64,000 nucleotides of DNA from an uncultured Alcanivorax sp. (GCF_947258575.1 NZ_CAMYIV010000003.1:186001-250000); one strand, 5' to 3'. Counted from the stretch's first letter, positions 47,936 to 56,883 are shown. A program made the numbers and translations. The notes: generated by a model from the sequence alone, not told the origin.

Positions 47936-48800
47936 CGCCGCGTTTATCGGACTTGGCACCATGGGCTATCCCATGGCCGGCCACCTGGCCGAAGCCGGGC
48001 TGTCCATGACCGTCTACAACCGCACCGCCAGCCGCGCTCACCAGTGGGCCCGGGATTTCAATGGCCGTACCGCTGCCTCCCCCGCAGAGGCCGCTGCAGG
48101 CGCCGCCATGGTGTTCGTCTGCGTGGGCAATGACGATGACCTGCGCCAGGTCACTCTGGGCCCCGGCGGCGTACTGGAAACTCTCAGCGAACGCGCCCTG
48201 CTGGTGGATCACACCACCGCCAGCGCCGCAGTGGCCCGGGAGCTGGATGCCGCCTGCCGGGATCGCCAGGCAGACTTTATCGATGCGCCGGTGTCAGGCG
48301 GCCAGCAGGGAGCCGAAAACGGCCAGCTTTCGATCATGTGTGGCGGCGATGATTCTGCCTACCAGCGCACGGTTCCCGTGCTGAACCACTATGCCAAAGC
48401 GGTCAATCTGATGGGCCCTGCAGGCAGCGGGCAGCTCACCAAAATGGTCAACCAGATCTGCGTAGCAGGCCTGGTGGAAGCCTTGGCCGAAGGCGTCGCC
48501 TTCGCCCAGAATGCCGGCCTGGATGCCGGCAAAGTGTTCGAGACCATCCAGCATGGCGCCGCTGGCTCCTGGCAAATGAGCCATCGCCACCAGACCATGA
48601 TCAACGACCAGTATGAACACGGCTTTGCCGTGGACTGGATGCGCAAAGATCTGGATATCTGCCTGGCAGAAGCCGCTCGCAACGGCACCCTCTTGCCGGT
48701 GACGGCGCAGGTAAATGATTTTTATCGAGAGATTCAGACCATGGGCGGCGGACGCTGGGATACTTCCGCCCTGCTGCGCCGGCTACAAAAGCCGCAGTAA
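47922..48800 (+). CDS. NAD(P)-dependent beta-hydroxyacid dehydrogenase (HIBADH family)
   Basis: The 292-aa protein has the family's Rossmann motif FIGLGTMGYPMAGHL, the substrate signature DAPVSGGQQGAENGQL and the catalytic lysine region GSGQLTKMVNQI. Members oxidise 3-hydroxyisobutyrate, tartronate semialdehyde or similar acids. The ATG at 47922 has AGGA upstream and overlaps the propeller gene, so both belong to one transcript ending at the terminator 48811-48849. Confidence 0.92.
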   Translation: MPQINAAFIGLGTMGYPMAGHLAEAGLSMTVYNRTASRAHQWARDFNGRTAASPAEAAAGAAMVFVCVGNDDDLRQVTLGPGGVLETLSERALLVDHTTASAAVARELDAACRDRQADFIDAPVSGGQQGAENGQLSIMCGGDDSAYQRTVPVLNHYAKAVNLMGPAGSGQLTKMVNQICVAGLVEALAEGVAFAQNAGLDAGKVFETIQHGAAGSWQMSHRHQTMINDQYEHGFAVDWMRKDLDICLAEAARNGTLLPVTAQVNDFYREIQTMGGGRWDTSALLRRLQKPQ

Positions 48801-48810
48801 CCCCTCCTGC

Positions 48811-48849
48811 CCCCGTTGTTTTATTCCAGCGAGATAACAGCGGGGTTTT
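48811..48849 (+). terminator. Intrinsic terminator after the hydroxyacid dehydrogenase gene
   Basis: CCCCGTTGTT and AACAGCGGGG pair (one G-U) and are followed by TTTT. It starts 10 bases after the stop. Confidence 0.75.
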
Positions 48850-49205
48850 CCGATGCCCCTTAATCTTTCCGTTATTGCGCACCCTTTTCGGGCGCAAGCC
48901 CTGCATCACTGCCATTTCACCCATGCTCTGCCATTTTTTGGGGCAGGAAATTGGCAATCATTCATCAGACATTTGGCAACACGAACCGGCATAAAGCCCG
49001 CGTAGCCACTATCAGTGTCCGCGCCTACCTCTATGCAGCCCGGCACCGATTTACCTCACCTCTCTGTGCTCGATGCCAGAAAACAGGACAATCGACTCAA
49101 GCAACCGGCCTCCTTCCTAAGCAGAGTCATGGCCTGCCCATAAATCCACATATAGACAAAAAACACAAAAAGGATCATTATTGAACCATCAAGTCAGGAG
49201 GCACC
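48850..49205. other. 356-base gap upstream of the Xre-RES module
   Basis: No gene is supported. The last 60 bases are AT-rich (TATAGACAAAAAACACAAAAAGG region) and probably hold the promoter and operator of the toxin-antitoxin operon, with AGGAGG before the antitoxin start. Confidence 0.5.
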
Positions 49206-49613
49206 ATGGAAGCAGTCAGACAACAGCCCCCTCAGGCACTGGACGACGGCGCCCGCCATGCAGCCCTGCGCGCCGTACTCAAGCTGCTGGAGCACTGGCA
49301 GTGCAGTGAGAAGGAAAAGATGGCCCTGCTCGGCGTGGGCCGCTCCACCCTGCACAAGTACCAGAGCCAGCCGGACAGCGCCCGGGTCGGCAACGACCTG
49401 CTGGAACGTCTCAGCTACTTGCTGAATATCCACCAGGCGCTGCGCACCCTGTTCGGTAACCGGGAAAACGTTTACGGCTTCGTGCGCATGGCCAACCACA
49501 ACCCGTTCTTCAACGGCGCCACCCCCATGGACATCATGAGCAACGGCCGCGTGGCCAGCCTCTACGAAGTACACCGTCAGCTGGACAGCCTGCGGGGCGG
49601 GCAATGGGGATAA
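49206..49613 (+). CDS. Xre/MbcA-type antitoxin with DUF2384 toxin-binding domain
   Basis: The 135-aa protein has an N-terminal helix-turn-helix-like region (ALLGVGRSTLHKYQSQ) and a C-terminal MbcA/ParS/Xre toxin-binding domain (ERLSYLLNIHQALRTLFGN, then PMDIMSNGRVASLYEVHRQLD). Such antitoxins bind and neutralise RES-domain toxins and repress their own operon. AGGAGG lies upstream, and the toxin start overlaps its end by 10 bases. Confidence 0.92.
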   Translation: MEAVRQQPPQALDDGARHAALRAVLKLLEHWQCSEKEKMALLGVGRSTLHKYQSQPDSARVGNDLLERLSYLLNIHQALRTLFGNRENVYGFVRMANHNPFFNGATPMDIMSNGRVASLYEVHRQLDSLRGGQWG

Positions 49614-50311
49614 CGCAAACCGATATACAGGCCCTGCCCCGACAGACTTTTCCCTCGCAGATTGCTTACCGGCTGATCAACGGCAAATATCCGCCCATCG
49701 CCATTTTTGACGATGTGGCAGATCAGGCCGACTTCGATGTCCTGTTTGCCGTGCAGGCCCTGACCAACCCGCGCCTGCAGAACGAAGTGGGTGACCTGAA
49801 CCGGGTACCCCCCGCAGAGCGCCCCTGGGGTATTCCCGGTTGCAACTATGCCCTGGGACCCTTTGTCCACGTAAACCCCGCCGGCTCCCGCTTTTCTGAT
49901 GGTGCCTACGGCGTCTTCTACTGCGCGGATCGCATGGCAACGGCCCTTGCCGAAACCCGTTACCACCAACAACGTTATTTCCAGCAGGTAGAAGGCCTGA
50001 AATACGACCGCATTGTCATGCGTGGCCTCAAGGTCCACTTCTCGGCCACCCTGTGCGATATCACCCCGGCCAGCCGGCATCCGCGCTGGCATGCTCCGGA
50101 CAGTTACCAAGCCCCACAACAGCTCGGCCAGCAGCTGTATCAGCTACGCGAAACCGGCCTTCACTACGAATCCGTCCGTGCCCCCGGCAGCCACTGCTAT
50201 GCCCTGTTCTCCCCCCTGCCGGTGGAGGCCATCACCCCCAGCGCGCATTACGAGTACATCTGGGATGGCGAGAAAATTGCCCACACGCTGACCATTCGCC
50301 GCTTGAGCTGA
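49604..50311 (+). CDS. RES-domain toxin (NAD+-degrading)
   Basis: The 235-aa protein carries the RES fold: IAYRLINGKYPP with the conserved Arg, RFSDGAYGVFYCADRMATALAETRYHQ with the conserved Tyr/Glu region, and a Ser-containing C-terminal part near APGSHCYALFSP. RES toxins deplete NAD+ by phosphorolysis or hydrolysis. All conserved positions appear present, so it is likely active. The order antitoxin-toxin is the typical one. NAD salvage genes follow directly (see 50384-53155). Confidence 0.9.
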   Translation: MGITQTDIQALPRQTFPSQIAYRLINGKYPPIAIFDDVADQADFDVLFAVQALTNPRLQNEVGDLNRVPPAERPWGIPGCNYALGPFVHVNPAGSRFSDGAYGVFYCADRMATALAETRYHQQRYFQQVEGLKYDRIVMRGLKVHFSATLCDITPASRHPRWHAPDSYQAPQQLGQQLYQLRETGLHYESVRAPGSHCYALFSPLPVEAITPSAHYEYIWDGEKIAHTLTIRRLS

Positions 50312-50383
50312 CCACACCGCCACGCCTATGCTCTGAGTAGAGCCTGATTTCCCGCCATACACAGGCTCTCACGGAGGAGTGCT

Positions 50384-51160
50384 ATGCCGCTGCATGCCAT
50401 CTGCCTGGACCTGGCCGGCGTGTTCTACCAGGGGCCGCGCCTGCTACCCGGCGCCCAGTACGCCCTTCAACGCCTGCGCGCCACCGGTCTGCCCCTGCGC
50501 TTTGTCACCAATACCTCCCAGCGCAACCGCAACCAGATACTCAATGACCTGGCCAGTCTGAACCTGGCGGTTGATGAGTCAGAACTGTTCACCGCGCCAC
50601 AAGCCGCCCACGACTACCTGACTCGCCGAGGGCTAACGCCCTTCTGCCTGTTCCACCCCAACCTGAAAGAAGAGTTTTCTGACCTGGAAGGCAAGCAACC
50701 CGATGCCGTACTGATCGGCGATGCCGGCAGGAAATTCAGCTACGAGCATCTGGACCAGGCATTCCGCTTGTTGCACGACGGGGCACCGCTGATTGCCATC
50801 GGCGAAAACCGTTACTACCAGCTGGATGACGGCCTGCATCTGGATGCCGGCCCCTTTGTCAGGGCATTGGAATATGCCGCCGACTGCCAGGCCATCATTA
50901 CCGGCAAACCCTCCACCGCCTTCTTTGAACAGGTTTTGGCCGACCTGGGAACCAGCCCCGAACATACCCTGATGGTCGGAGACGATATCCATGGCGATGT
51001 GGAAGGGGCACTGAACAGCGGCATGCAGGCCTGCCTGGTGCAAACCGGGAAATACCGGACCGGTGACGAGCAGGCCATCAGCGGAAAATTCCAGCTGGAA
51101 AGCGACATAGGCACCGTCGCAGAGCGCGTCGTCAGTCTGCTCGAACCGCCCACCCCTTGA
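50384..51160 (+). CDS. HAD-superfamily phosphatase, TIGR01458/LHPP-like
   Basis: The 258-aa protein has the LHPP-type motif I (LDLAGVFY, with the nucleophile Asp9 and Ala where most HADs have the second Asp), motif II RFVTNTS and the C-terminal VGDDIHGDVEGA metal-binding motif. The family's Ser or Ala at that position is normal for LHPP-like proteins. Substrates proposed for relatives are pyrophosphate, phospholysine and phosphohistidine. GGAGG-like AGGAG precedes the start. The next gene lies 59 bases beyond its stop. Confidence 0.87.
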   Translation: MPLHAICLDLAGVFYQGPRLLPGAQYALQRLRATGLPLRFVTNTSQRNRNQILNDLASLNLAVDESELFTAPQAAHDYLTRRGLTPFCLFHPNLKEEFSDLEGKQPDAVLIGDAGRKFSYEHLDQAFRLLHDGAPLIAIGENRYYQLDDGLHLDAGPFVRALEYAADCQAIITGKPSTAFFEQVLADLGTSPEHTLMVGDDIHGDVEGALNSGMQACLVQTGKYRTGDEQAISGKFQLESDIGTVAERVVSLLEPPTP

Positions 51161-51219
51161 ATCACTGCCATCAGGCTCCGACACTGGAAGTCGCCACAAG
51201 CAACAAAGGACTGGCAACC

Positions 51220-51789
51220 ATGGGACATCTTCCCCTGAAGGCCGGCGATGCTGTGCTGGCCGTGGATATCCAGAATGATTTCTGCCCCGGTGGCGCCCTG
51301 GCCGTGCCCGATGGCGATCAGGTAGTCCCCGTAATGAACGTCTGGATGAACGCCGCCGCCGACGCCAACTTGCCGGTGATCGCCTCCCGCGACTGGCACA
51401 CCGTGGACCACTGCTCCTTCCAGGCTCAGGGCGGCCCCTGGCCACCTCACTGCATTCAGGACACGCCGGGCGCCGCCTTTCACCCGGATCTGTCCCTGCC
51501 CGCAGGCACGGTCATCGTCAGCAAGGGTACCGCCTTTGACAAGGATGCCTACTCCGCCTTTGATGGCACCGGCCTGACGGGCTGGTTACGGCAACGGGGC
51601 GTTAAACGGCTCTGGGTCGGCGGACTGGCTGAAGACGTCTGCGTCTTTCATACCGTCAGGGATGCCTGCGCCGAAGGCCTTCAAGTTCACCTGCTTTGCA
51701 GCGCCACCCGCCCGGTTTTCCCGGATCAGGAAGGCCCGACTCTGAAAGCCCTCCAGGAAGCCGGCGCCCAACTGGAAGATATCCCCTGA
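51220..51789 (+). CDS. pncA: Nicotinamidase
   Basis: The 189-aa enzyme hydrolyses nicotinamide to nicotinate in NAD salvage. The catalytic triad is visible: Asp16 in VDIQNDF, Lys in VSKGTAFDK and Cys141 in EDVCVF. The metal site is Asp58, His60 and His77. The ATG at 51220 is preceded by AAAGGA; a longer in-frame TTG start at 51157 overlaps the HAD stop but adds residues unlike the family. The next gene starts 2 bases after the stop. Confidence 0.94.
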   Translation: MGHLPLKAGDAVLAVDIQNDFCPGGALAVPDGDQVVPVMNVWMNAAADANLPVIASRDWHTVDHCSFQAQGGPWPPHCIQDTPGAAFHPDLSLPAGTVIVSKGTAFDKDAYSAFDGTGLTGWLRQRGVKRLWVGGLAEDVCVFHTVRDACAEGLQVHLLCSATRPVFPDQEGPTLKALQEAGAQLEDIP

Positions 51790-51790
51790 T

Positions 51791-53155
51791 ATGGATCTTT
51801 CTGCTGACAATGATGCGCAGGGCCTGCTGACCGATCTCTACGAACTGACCATGCTGCAGGCCTACTGGCATGAAGGCATGAATGACACAGCGACCTTCAG
51901 CCTGTTTTATCGGGAAATGCCAGAACAACGTAACGTCATGCTGGCCTGCGGGCAGGAGTACGCCGCCCGACAGGTCAGCCAACTGCACTTCCCCTCCCGG
52001 CAGGTTAACCGGCTCAAGACGCTGGACCTGTTTCAGGATGGTTTTCTGCAATGGCTGCAGGACTTCCGCTTTAGTGGCGAGATCCACTGTCTGCCGGAAG
52101 GGACCCCGGTATTCCCCCAGGAGCCCCTGCTGGAAATCACCGCCCCGCTGATGGAAGCGCAGCTACTGGAAAGCCTGCTGATGAATTATGTGCATCTGGA
52201 GACCGTGCTGGCCTCCAAGGCGTTGCGCATGGTCCTCGCCGCCGATGGCCGGCCAGTGGTGGATTTCGGCATGCGTCGCATGCATGGCAGCGACGCTGCC
52301 CTGCGCGGGGTGCGCGCCTACCGCGCCGCCGGCCTGGCCGGCACCAGCAATGTGCTGGGCGGCTTGCAGCACGGGCTGCCCTTACGCGGCACCATGGCCC
52401 ATTCCTATATCCAGGCCCATGACAGCGAGATGGCGGCATTGCGGACTTACGCCCAGCTGTATCCCGGCACCACCCTGCTAGTGGATACCTACGACAGCCA
52501 GGCAGGCGTGGAGAAAGTGGTCCGACTGGTACGCGATGAAGGCCTAGACGTGGGAGCCATCCGTCTGGACTCTGGCGACCTTTCACAGCAAGCCAAAGAC
52601 GCCCGTCGGCAACTGGATGCTGCAGGGCTGCAGCAGGTTCGCATCCTGGTCAGCGGTGGTCTGGATGAATACCGCATTGCCGGCCTGATGGCCGCAGGGG
52701 CACCCATCGACGGCTTTGGTGTGGGCACCAGCATGGGCGCCGCCAGCGATGCCCCCACCCTGGATCTGGCCTATAAACTCACCGACTATGCGGGCCGTCC
52801 CAGGCTGAAAAACTCCCCCGGCAAGCAACTGCACCCGGGCCGTAAGCAGGTATGGCGACAAACCGATGAGCAGGGACATTATCAACAGGACCGGATTACC
52901 GCCCGGGACGAGCAAAGTGAAGGCGAACCGCTGTTACAGCCCATTATCCAGGGCGGCGAGCCCTGCCGCGAGGCGCCGGATTTGGCGGTTACCCGGGAGA
53001 ACGTGGCCAGGCATCTGAGAAAGCTACCCGAAGCTCTGCTCAGCCTGCATCCCGCGCAATCGAGCTACCCGGTGGAATTCAGTCAACGGCTGATGGCCCT
53101 GCGAGAAACGGTGCTGGAGGAACTGGAAGGTGCATCGCTGCATTCCGGGACGTAG
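51791..53155 (+). CDS. pncB: Nicotinate phosphoribosyltransferase
   Basis: The 454-aa enzyme makes nicotinate mononucleotide from nicotinate and PRPP. It shows LLTDLYELTMLQAY at the N-terminus, DFGMRRMHGSDAALRGVRA with the active-site region, AHSYIQAHDSEMAALR, and DSGDLSQQAKDARRQLD, all typical of the long bacterial PncB type. Together with PncA it converts nicotinamide back to NAD precursors. The stop codon TAG is the first part of a downstream inverted repeat. Confidence 0.95.
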   Translation: MDLSADNDAQGLLTDLYELTMLQAYWHEGMNDTATFSLFYREMPEQRNVMLACGQEYAARQVSQLHFPSRQVNRLKTLDLFQDGFLQWLQDFRFSGEIHCLPEGTPVFPQEPLLEITAPLMEAQLLESLLMNYVHLETVLASKALRMVLAADGRPVVDFGMRRMHGSDAALRGVRAYRAAGLAGTSNVLGGLQHGLPLRGTMAHSYIQAHDSEMAALRTYAQLYPGTTLLVDTYDSQAGVEKVVRLVRDEGLDVGAIRLDSGDLSQQAKDARRQLDAAGLQQVRILVSGGLDEYRIAGLMAAGAPIDGFGVGTSMGAASDAPTLDLAYKLTDYAGRPRLKNSPGKQLHPGRKQVWRQTDEQGHYQQDRITARDEQSEGEPLLQPIIQGGEPCREAPDLAVTRENVARHLRKLPEALLSLHPAQSSYPVEFSQRLMALRETVLEELEGASLHSGT

Positions 53156-53233
53156 GGTGCACTGAGCCTAAGGCGAACTGCACCATCAAACGCCGGATCG
53201 GTGCAGTTCGCCTTGGGCTCAGTGCACCCTACA
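53152..53233. repeat. Long inverted repeat (GTAGGGTGCACTGAG...), overlapping the pncB stop
   Basis: Arms of about 33 bases (starting GTAGGGTGCACTGAGCC) pair with few mismatches around a 15-base loop. Similar GTAGGGTGC palindromes occur between genes in many proteobacteria. The TAG stop of pncB lies in the left end. It can form a transcript-ending hairpin, but no T run follows. Confidence 0.85.
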
Positions 53234-53331
53234 CAATCATCGGCTATGGGGCAGATTTACGGTTCTATCATCCATATCGGGCATCCAGCTCCGCCAACTG
53301 GCAGGTTGCGCGATCCGCGATGCCCACAAAT

Positions 53332-53363
53332 AAAAAAGCCCCACTCTTTCGAGCAGGGCTTTT
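53332..53363 (-). terminator. Intrinsic terminator of the tRNA-Ala/tRNA-Glu transcript
   Basis: AAAGCCCTGCTC and GAGTGGGGCTTTTTT (minus strand, one mismatch) form a stem followed by T residues, 5 bases beyond the tRNA-Glu 3' end. Confidence 0.85.
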
Positions 53364-53368
53364 CTATA

Positions 53369-53444
53369 TGGCGTCCCCTAGGGGAGTCGAACCCCTGTTA
53401 CCGCCGTGAAAGGGCGGTGTCCTGGGCCACTAGACGAAGGGGAC
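53369..53444 (-). tRNA. tRNA-Glu (anticodon TTC)
   Basis: The 76-base cloverleaf begins GTCCCCTTCGTCTAG and has the anticodon loop CTTTCA (TTC anticodon), the T loop GGTTCGAC and an encoded CCA end. It is nearly identical to the E. coli tRNA-Glu. It lies downstream of gltX and tRNA-Ala in the same direction. Confidence 0.97.
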
Positions 53445-53449
53445 GTATT

Positions 53450-53525
53450 TGGTGGAGCCAGGCGGGATCGAACCGCCGACCTCAACACTGCCAGTGTTGC
53501 GCTCTCCCAGCTGAGCTATGGCCCC
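53450..53525 (-). tRNA. tRNA-Ala (anticodon GGC)
   Basis: The 76-base cloverleaf begins GGGGCCATAGCTCAGC. The anticodon loop CTGGCAG gives anticodon GGC, followed by the T loop GGTTCGATC and an encoded CCA. Five bases separate it from tRNA-Glu. Confidence 0.97.
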
Positions 53526-53675
53526 AAATACGACAATCGGGACAAAGTACGTCCCGGTTGGTGCGGCGTATTCTACCCAGCCCCCCTACTCTGTCAAGCG
53601 CTGGCCTGGTGTTTTTTTCAGAATGAAGTCCGTTTGGCTACATCCTGAACAAGCTGCTGAAAATACATCCAGATA

Positions 53676-53832
53676 CTAGCTTCTAGCTTCTAGCTTCTAG
53701 CTTCTAGCTTCTAGCTTCTAGCTTCTAGCTTCTAGCTTCTAGCTTTCAGGATGATGCCCCTCCCCGGAAGGGGCACAAGCTCATCAGCACGCTTTCTGTT
53801 TTCTGGTAGCTAGCAGCTAGAAGCTCGCAGCT
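53676..53832. repeat. Heptad-repeat element (CTAGCTT type) with ten perfect tandem units and central hairpin
   Basis: Ten perfect copies of CTAGCTT run from 53676 to 53745. The centre contains TGCCCCT / AGGGGCA hairpin arms (53755-53775). On the minus strand the right arm reads AGCTGCG AGCTTCT AGCTGCT AGCTACC, four inverted heptads (53805-53832). The gltX stop TAG and its last codons lie inside that arm. The ten-copy array is prone to slippage. Confidence 0.93.
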
Positions 53833-55304
53833 ATCTCCCGGTAAGCCTTCTCCAGCTTCTTCATCTGCTTCTTGGACACCCCGCCCAGCACCTCGATAGC
53901 GTTACGCAGGCGGGCGCGGCTCAGGTCGGCGCCGATGATTTCCATGGAATCCACCACCGAGAAGCTGGCGCTGGTGCCGGCAATGGCAACGAAGGCCGGG
54001 AACAGGAAATCCTTGATCTTCACTTCCAGGGCATCGGCAATGGCCTTGGCATCCGCAAACAGGCCGTCACGGTTCCAGTCACTGCGGGCTTCATAGGTCC
54101 ACAGCAGGTACTGCAGCCACACCTTCATGTCCTCGGCACCGTACTGCTTGTGCTCGAAACTGGCCTCGCTGATCGCCGGCATGCCGTTGAAACAGAAGGC
54201 CGCCTTGTCCGCCACGTCCGACAAGGTTTCCACCCGCTGGCGCAGGTGAGGGATGATCTTCATGGCGTAATCGCGGTTGTAGGCCCAGTCCAACAAGGTA
54301 TCCAGGAACTGCTCGTCACTCTGCTCACGCAGCCATTGCCCGTTCAGCCAGCTCAGCTTTTCCACATCAAAGACCGGGCCGCCCAGGGACACCCGGTTGA
54401 TATCGAAGGCGTCCTGCATTTGTGCCAGGGTGAATTTCTCACTCTCGTCCGGCATGGACCAGCCCATCCGCCCCAGGTAATTCACCAGCGCTTCCGGCAG
54501 GTAGCCCATGCGCTGATAGAACAGGATGCTGGTGGGGTTCTTGCGCTTGCTGAGCTTGGATTTGTCCGGGTTGCGCAGCAGCGGCATATGGCAGAGCACC
54601 GGCATCTCCCAACCGAAATACTCGTACAGCAGCTTGTGCTTGGGCGCGGAGTTCAGCCATTCCTCACCACGGATCACGTGGGTGATCTCCATCAGGTGAT
54701 CGTCGACGATATTGGCCAGATGATACGTAGGCATGCCGTCGGACTTGAGCAGGATCTGCGCATCCACCAGCGCCCAGTCCAGCTCCACGGTACCGCGCAG
54801 CATGTCCTCGATTTCACAGCGACCATCGGTGGGCACACGCATGCGGATCACGTAGGGCGCCCCTTCCGCTTCCCGCTTTGCCTGCTCTTCGGCGGGTAGC
54901 TCCAGATCCATCGGCTTCAGCGCCCGGTTCTCGCCCTGCTCTTTCAGCTCGGCACGCAGGGTGTCCAGCTCTTCACTGGTGCGGTAGCACTTGAAGGCAT
55001 GGCCCTTCCCAATCAGCGCCTGCGCATACTCCGCATACATATGCTTGCGTTCGCTCTGCCGATACGGGCCATGGGGGCCGCCCACATCCGGGCCTTCATC
55101 CCAGCTCAGCCCCAGCCACTTGAGCGAATCCAGAATCATCTGCTCGGACTGATCAGTGGAGCGGGTCTGGTCCGTATCTTCAATACGCAGAATGAACTGG
55201 CCACCGTGCTGGTGGGCAAAGCAGCGATTGAACAGGGCGATATAGGCGGTGCCTACGTGGGGGTCACCGGTGGGCGACGGCGCTACGCGAGTACGGACGG
55301 TCAT
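53817..55304 (-). CDS. gltX: Glutamyl-tRNA synthetase
   Basis: The 495-aa class I synthetase has the HIGH-like motif in [12 protein letters not shown] and KLSKR as its KMSKS counterpart. It contains the zinc-free connective peptide region and the C-terminal anticodon-binding part. The protein ends YREIAASF; the last few residues fall in the arm of the CTAGCTT-type heptad element. It is followed on the same strand by tRNA-Ala and tRNA-Glu. The start at 55304 is preceded by AGTCAGC, with weak ribosome-binding match. Confidence 0.96.
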   Translation of the reverse strand: MTVRTRVAPSPTGDPHVGTAYIALFNRCFAHQHGGQFILRIEDTDQTRSTDQSEQMILDSLKWLGLSWDEGPDVGGPHGPYRQSERKHMYAEYAQALIGKGHAFKCYRTSEELDTLRAELKEQGENRALKPMDLELPAEEQAKREAEGAPYVIRMRVPTDGRCEIEDMLRGTVELDWALVDAQILLKSDGMPTYHLANIVDDHLMEITHVIRGEEWLNSAPKHKLLYEYFGWEMPVLCHMPLLRNPDKSKLSKRKNPTSILFYQRMGYLPEALVNYLGRMGWSMPDESEKFTLAQMQDAFDINRVSLGGPVFDVEKLSWLNGQWLREQSDEQFLDTLLDWAYNRDYAMKIIPHLRQRVETLSDVADKAAFCFNGMPAISEASFEHKQYGAEDMKVWLQYLLWTYEARSDWNRDGLFADAKAIADALEVKIKDFLFPAFVAIAGTSASFSVVDSMEIIGADLSRARLRNAIEVLGGVSKKQMKKLEKAYREIAASF

Positions 55305-55466
55305 GCTGACTCCAATAAGGCAAACTGGCGCGGATTATACCTGCCAAAGCGTGATCCATATAGACATCCACCTGCGCCTTTCTGCTAAGGTTGAACGCAA
55401 CTCATTCTTCTGCCGGCACACCGCCTGCAGACTTCATCAACGCGACAGGAAGAAAAGGAAGAGACC

Positions 55467-56027
55467 ATGCGTATTCCCTTTCAACATTCTCTACTAGTGG
55501 CCATGATTGCCGGCGCCACCCTCCTGCAGGGCTGCTCTGACAACAACGAAGAACCCATGGCCGAAGCCCCGGCAACTGAAGCGCCCGCCACTGAAAGCCA
55601 GGCTGACTCCACCATGGCCGAAGACACCAATGCCAACGATGCCACCAGCAATAGCGGCATGACCCGCAGCAGCGCCCCGGAAGGTGCCACAGCCACCATT
55701 CTCAGCCCCGCCGATGGTGCGACTGTGACCAGCCCCGTAACGGTGGAATTCGGCCTGGAAGGCATGGACGTGGTGCCCGCCGGTACTGAGCAGGAGCATG
55801 CCGGTCATCACCATCTGCTGATCGATCTGGACAAGGATTCCATGCCTGCCATGGACTTCCCGCTGCCGGCCAACGACAACGTGGTGCACTTCGGCAAGGG
55901 CCAGACCCAGACCGAGCTGGAACTGGAACCGGGCACCCATACCCTGCAATTGCTGCTGGGTGACCACATGCACGTGCCCCATCAACCGCCGGTGATGTCC
56001 GAAAAGATCACTATTACGGTTGAGTAA
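55467..56027 (+). CDS. DUF4399-domain lipoprotein
   Basis: The 186-aa protein starts with a signal peptide ending in lipobox LLQGC (Cys23). An Ala/Thr/Glu-rich low-complexity linker follows (to about residue 70), then a DUF4399 domain with the strand ATILSPADGATVTSPVTVEFGLEGM and the signature HAGHHHLLIDLD, and DHMHVPHQPPVMS near the end. The HHH and HMH clusters might bind metal, but this is inference. AAGGAAGAGA precedes the ATG. Confidence 0.87.
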   Translation: MRIPFQHSLLVAMIAGATLLQGCSDNNEEPMAEAPATEAPATESQADSTMAEDTNANDATSNSGMTRSSAPEGATATILSPADGATVTSPVTVEFGLEGMDVVPAGTEQEHAGHHHLLIDLDKDSMPAMDFPLPANDNVVHFGKGQTQTELELEPGTHTLQLLLGDHMHVPHQPPVMSEKITITVE

Positions 56028-56030
56028 GCA

Positions 56031-56107
56031 TCAAACGCCGGACGTCGGACGTCGGACGCTAGAAGGATTTGTCTTTCCGCGTCAAACGTCCGGCCAAGCC
56101 TCAGGCG
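56031..56107. repeat. Heptad-repeat element (CGGACGT type) between convergent genes
   Basis: Three heptads CGGACGT CGGACGT CGGACGC follow the stop of the DUF4399 gene. The other side has the inverted segment GTCAAACGTCCGGC and ends GGCGTT, abutting the ynfA stop TAA. About 77 bases lie between the two convergent genes, so it may act as a bidirectional terminator. Confidence 0.72.
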
Positions 56108-56443
56108 TTATCCTATCTGCCGAGGCGCAAGCATGATGATCGCCATCCCCGTCAGCGCCACCAGCGACCCGACAATATCCCAGCCCGTGGGACGAATACC
56201 GTCAACGCCCCACAACCAGAGAATGGCCACGAAAATATACACGCCTCCATAGGCCGCATAGACCCGCCCCGCCGCTGTGGGGTGCAAAGACAGCAGCCAG
56301 GCAAAGGCCGCCAGACTCAACGCAGCTGGAATCAACAGCCAGACGGATTTCCCCTCACGAAGCCACAGATAAGGCAAATAACAGCCCACGATCTCGGCAA
56401 CCGCCGTGATCAGAAACAACCCCAGAATCTTCAACTCCGGCAA
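56108..56443 (-). CDS. ynfA: YnfA/UPF0060-family membrane protein
   Basis: The 111-aa protein has four membrane helices and the family signature [20 protein letters not shown], then [22 protein letters not shown]. Relatives belong to the small drug/metabolite transporter group. The start is TTG at 56443 with GGGAGG six bases before it; the longer frame adds 39 residues that overlap the DksA-like gene region. Confidence 0.92.
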   Translation of the reverse strand: MPELKILGLFLITAVAEIVGCYLPYLWLREGKSVWLLIPAALSLAAFAWLLSLHPTAAGRVYAAYGGVYIFVAILWLWGVDGIRPTGWDIVGSLVALTGMAIIMLAPRQIG

Positions 56444-56538
56444 GGAGACCTCCCGATATATCGTCAGATCAACACACCGCAACGCACCAGCGGAGCAAAG
56501 CATGTAGAGAGTACAAAGAGTGAACCGAAAGCTCAGGC

Positions 56539-56883
56539 CTATTCGCGGGCACTGGCGCACTCAAGGCAGAACAGGGTGGCGGGATCAATCTCGAGACGTC
56601 TGGGATTGACAGGCTTGCCGCAATCCTCGCAGTAGCCGTAATCATCCTCATCAATACGGCGAAGGGCGGCAACAAGCTGGCGCATCCGCTGTTGCTGACG
56701 CTGGCGGGTTGCCAGGGCCATGGCCTGGCCCTGCATGGCATCCATCCGCGACAGACGCCCGACGCTTTGCTGATCCAGCTCCACCGGTTTGGTGGCTGAA
56801 TCGGCCTCATCATTCTTTTCGCCTAATGCCTGTTTCTCTTCCAGCAATTTCAGGCGAAAACGTTCCTGTTCTGCCTGCTCCAT
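56539..56883 (-). CDS. DksA/TraR-type C4 zinc-finger protein
   Basis: The 114-aa protein has a helical N-terminal half and the C4 zinc finger [26 protein letters not shown] near the end. The coiled-coil tip lacks the two acidic residues arrangement of DksA and reads [10 protein letters not shown], so RNA polymerase action may differ. The ATG at 56883 has GGGGGAG before it. Its position next to uspA fits a stress role. Confidence 0.85.
   Translation of the reverse strand: MEQAEQERFRLKLLEEKQALGEKNDEADSATKPVELDQQSVGRLSRMDAMQGQAMALATRQRQQQRMRQLVAALRRIDEDDYGYCEDCGKPVNPRRLEIDPATLFCLECASARE

Noticed and set aside
50384-50430. Missing second Asp in HAD motif I (DLAG) suspected as inactivation
   Set aside because: LHPP-type HAD proteins normally have Ser or similar there, so the change fits the family.
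53676-53745. Tandem CTAGCTT array considered as a CRISPR array
   Set aside because: Units are 7 bp with no spacers, and no cas genes are present.
54530-54570. KLSKR in GltX suspected as a damaged KMSKS motif
   Set aside because: KLSKR is a known variant in functional glutamyl-tRNA synthetases, and the rest of the protein is intact.
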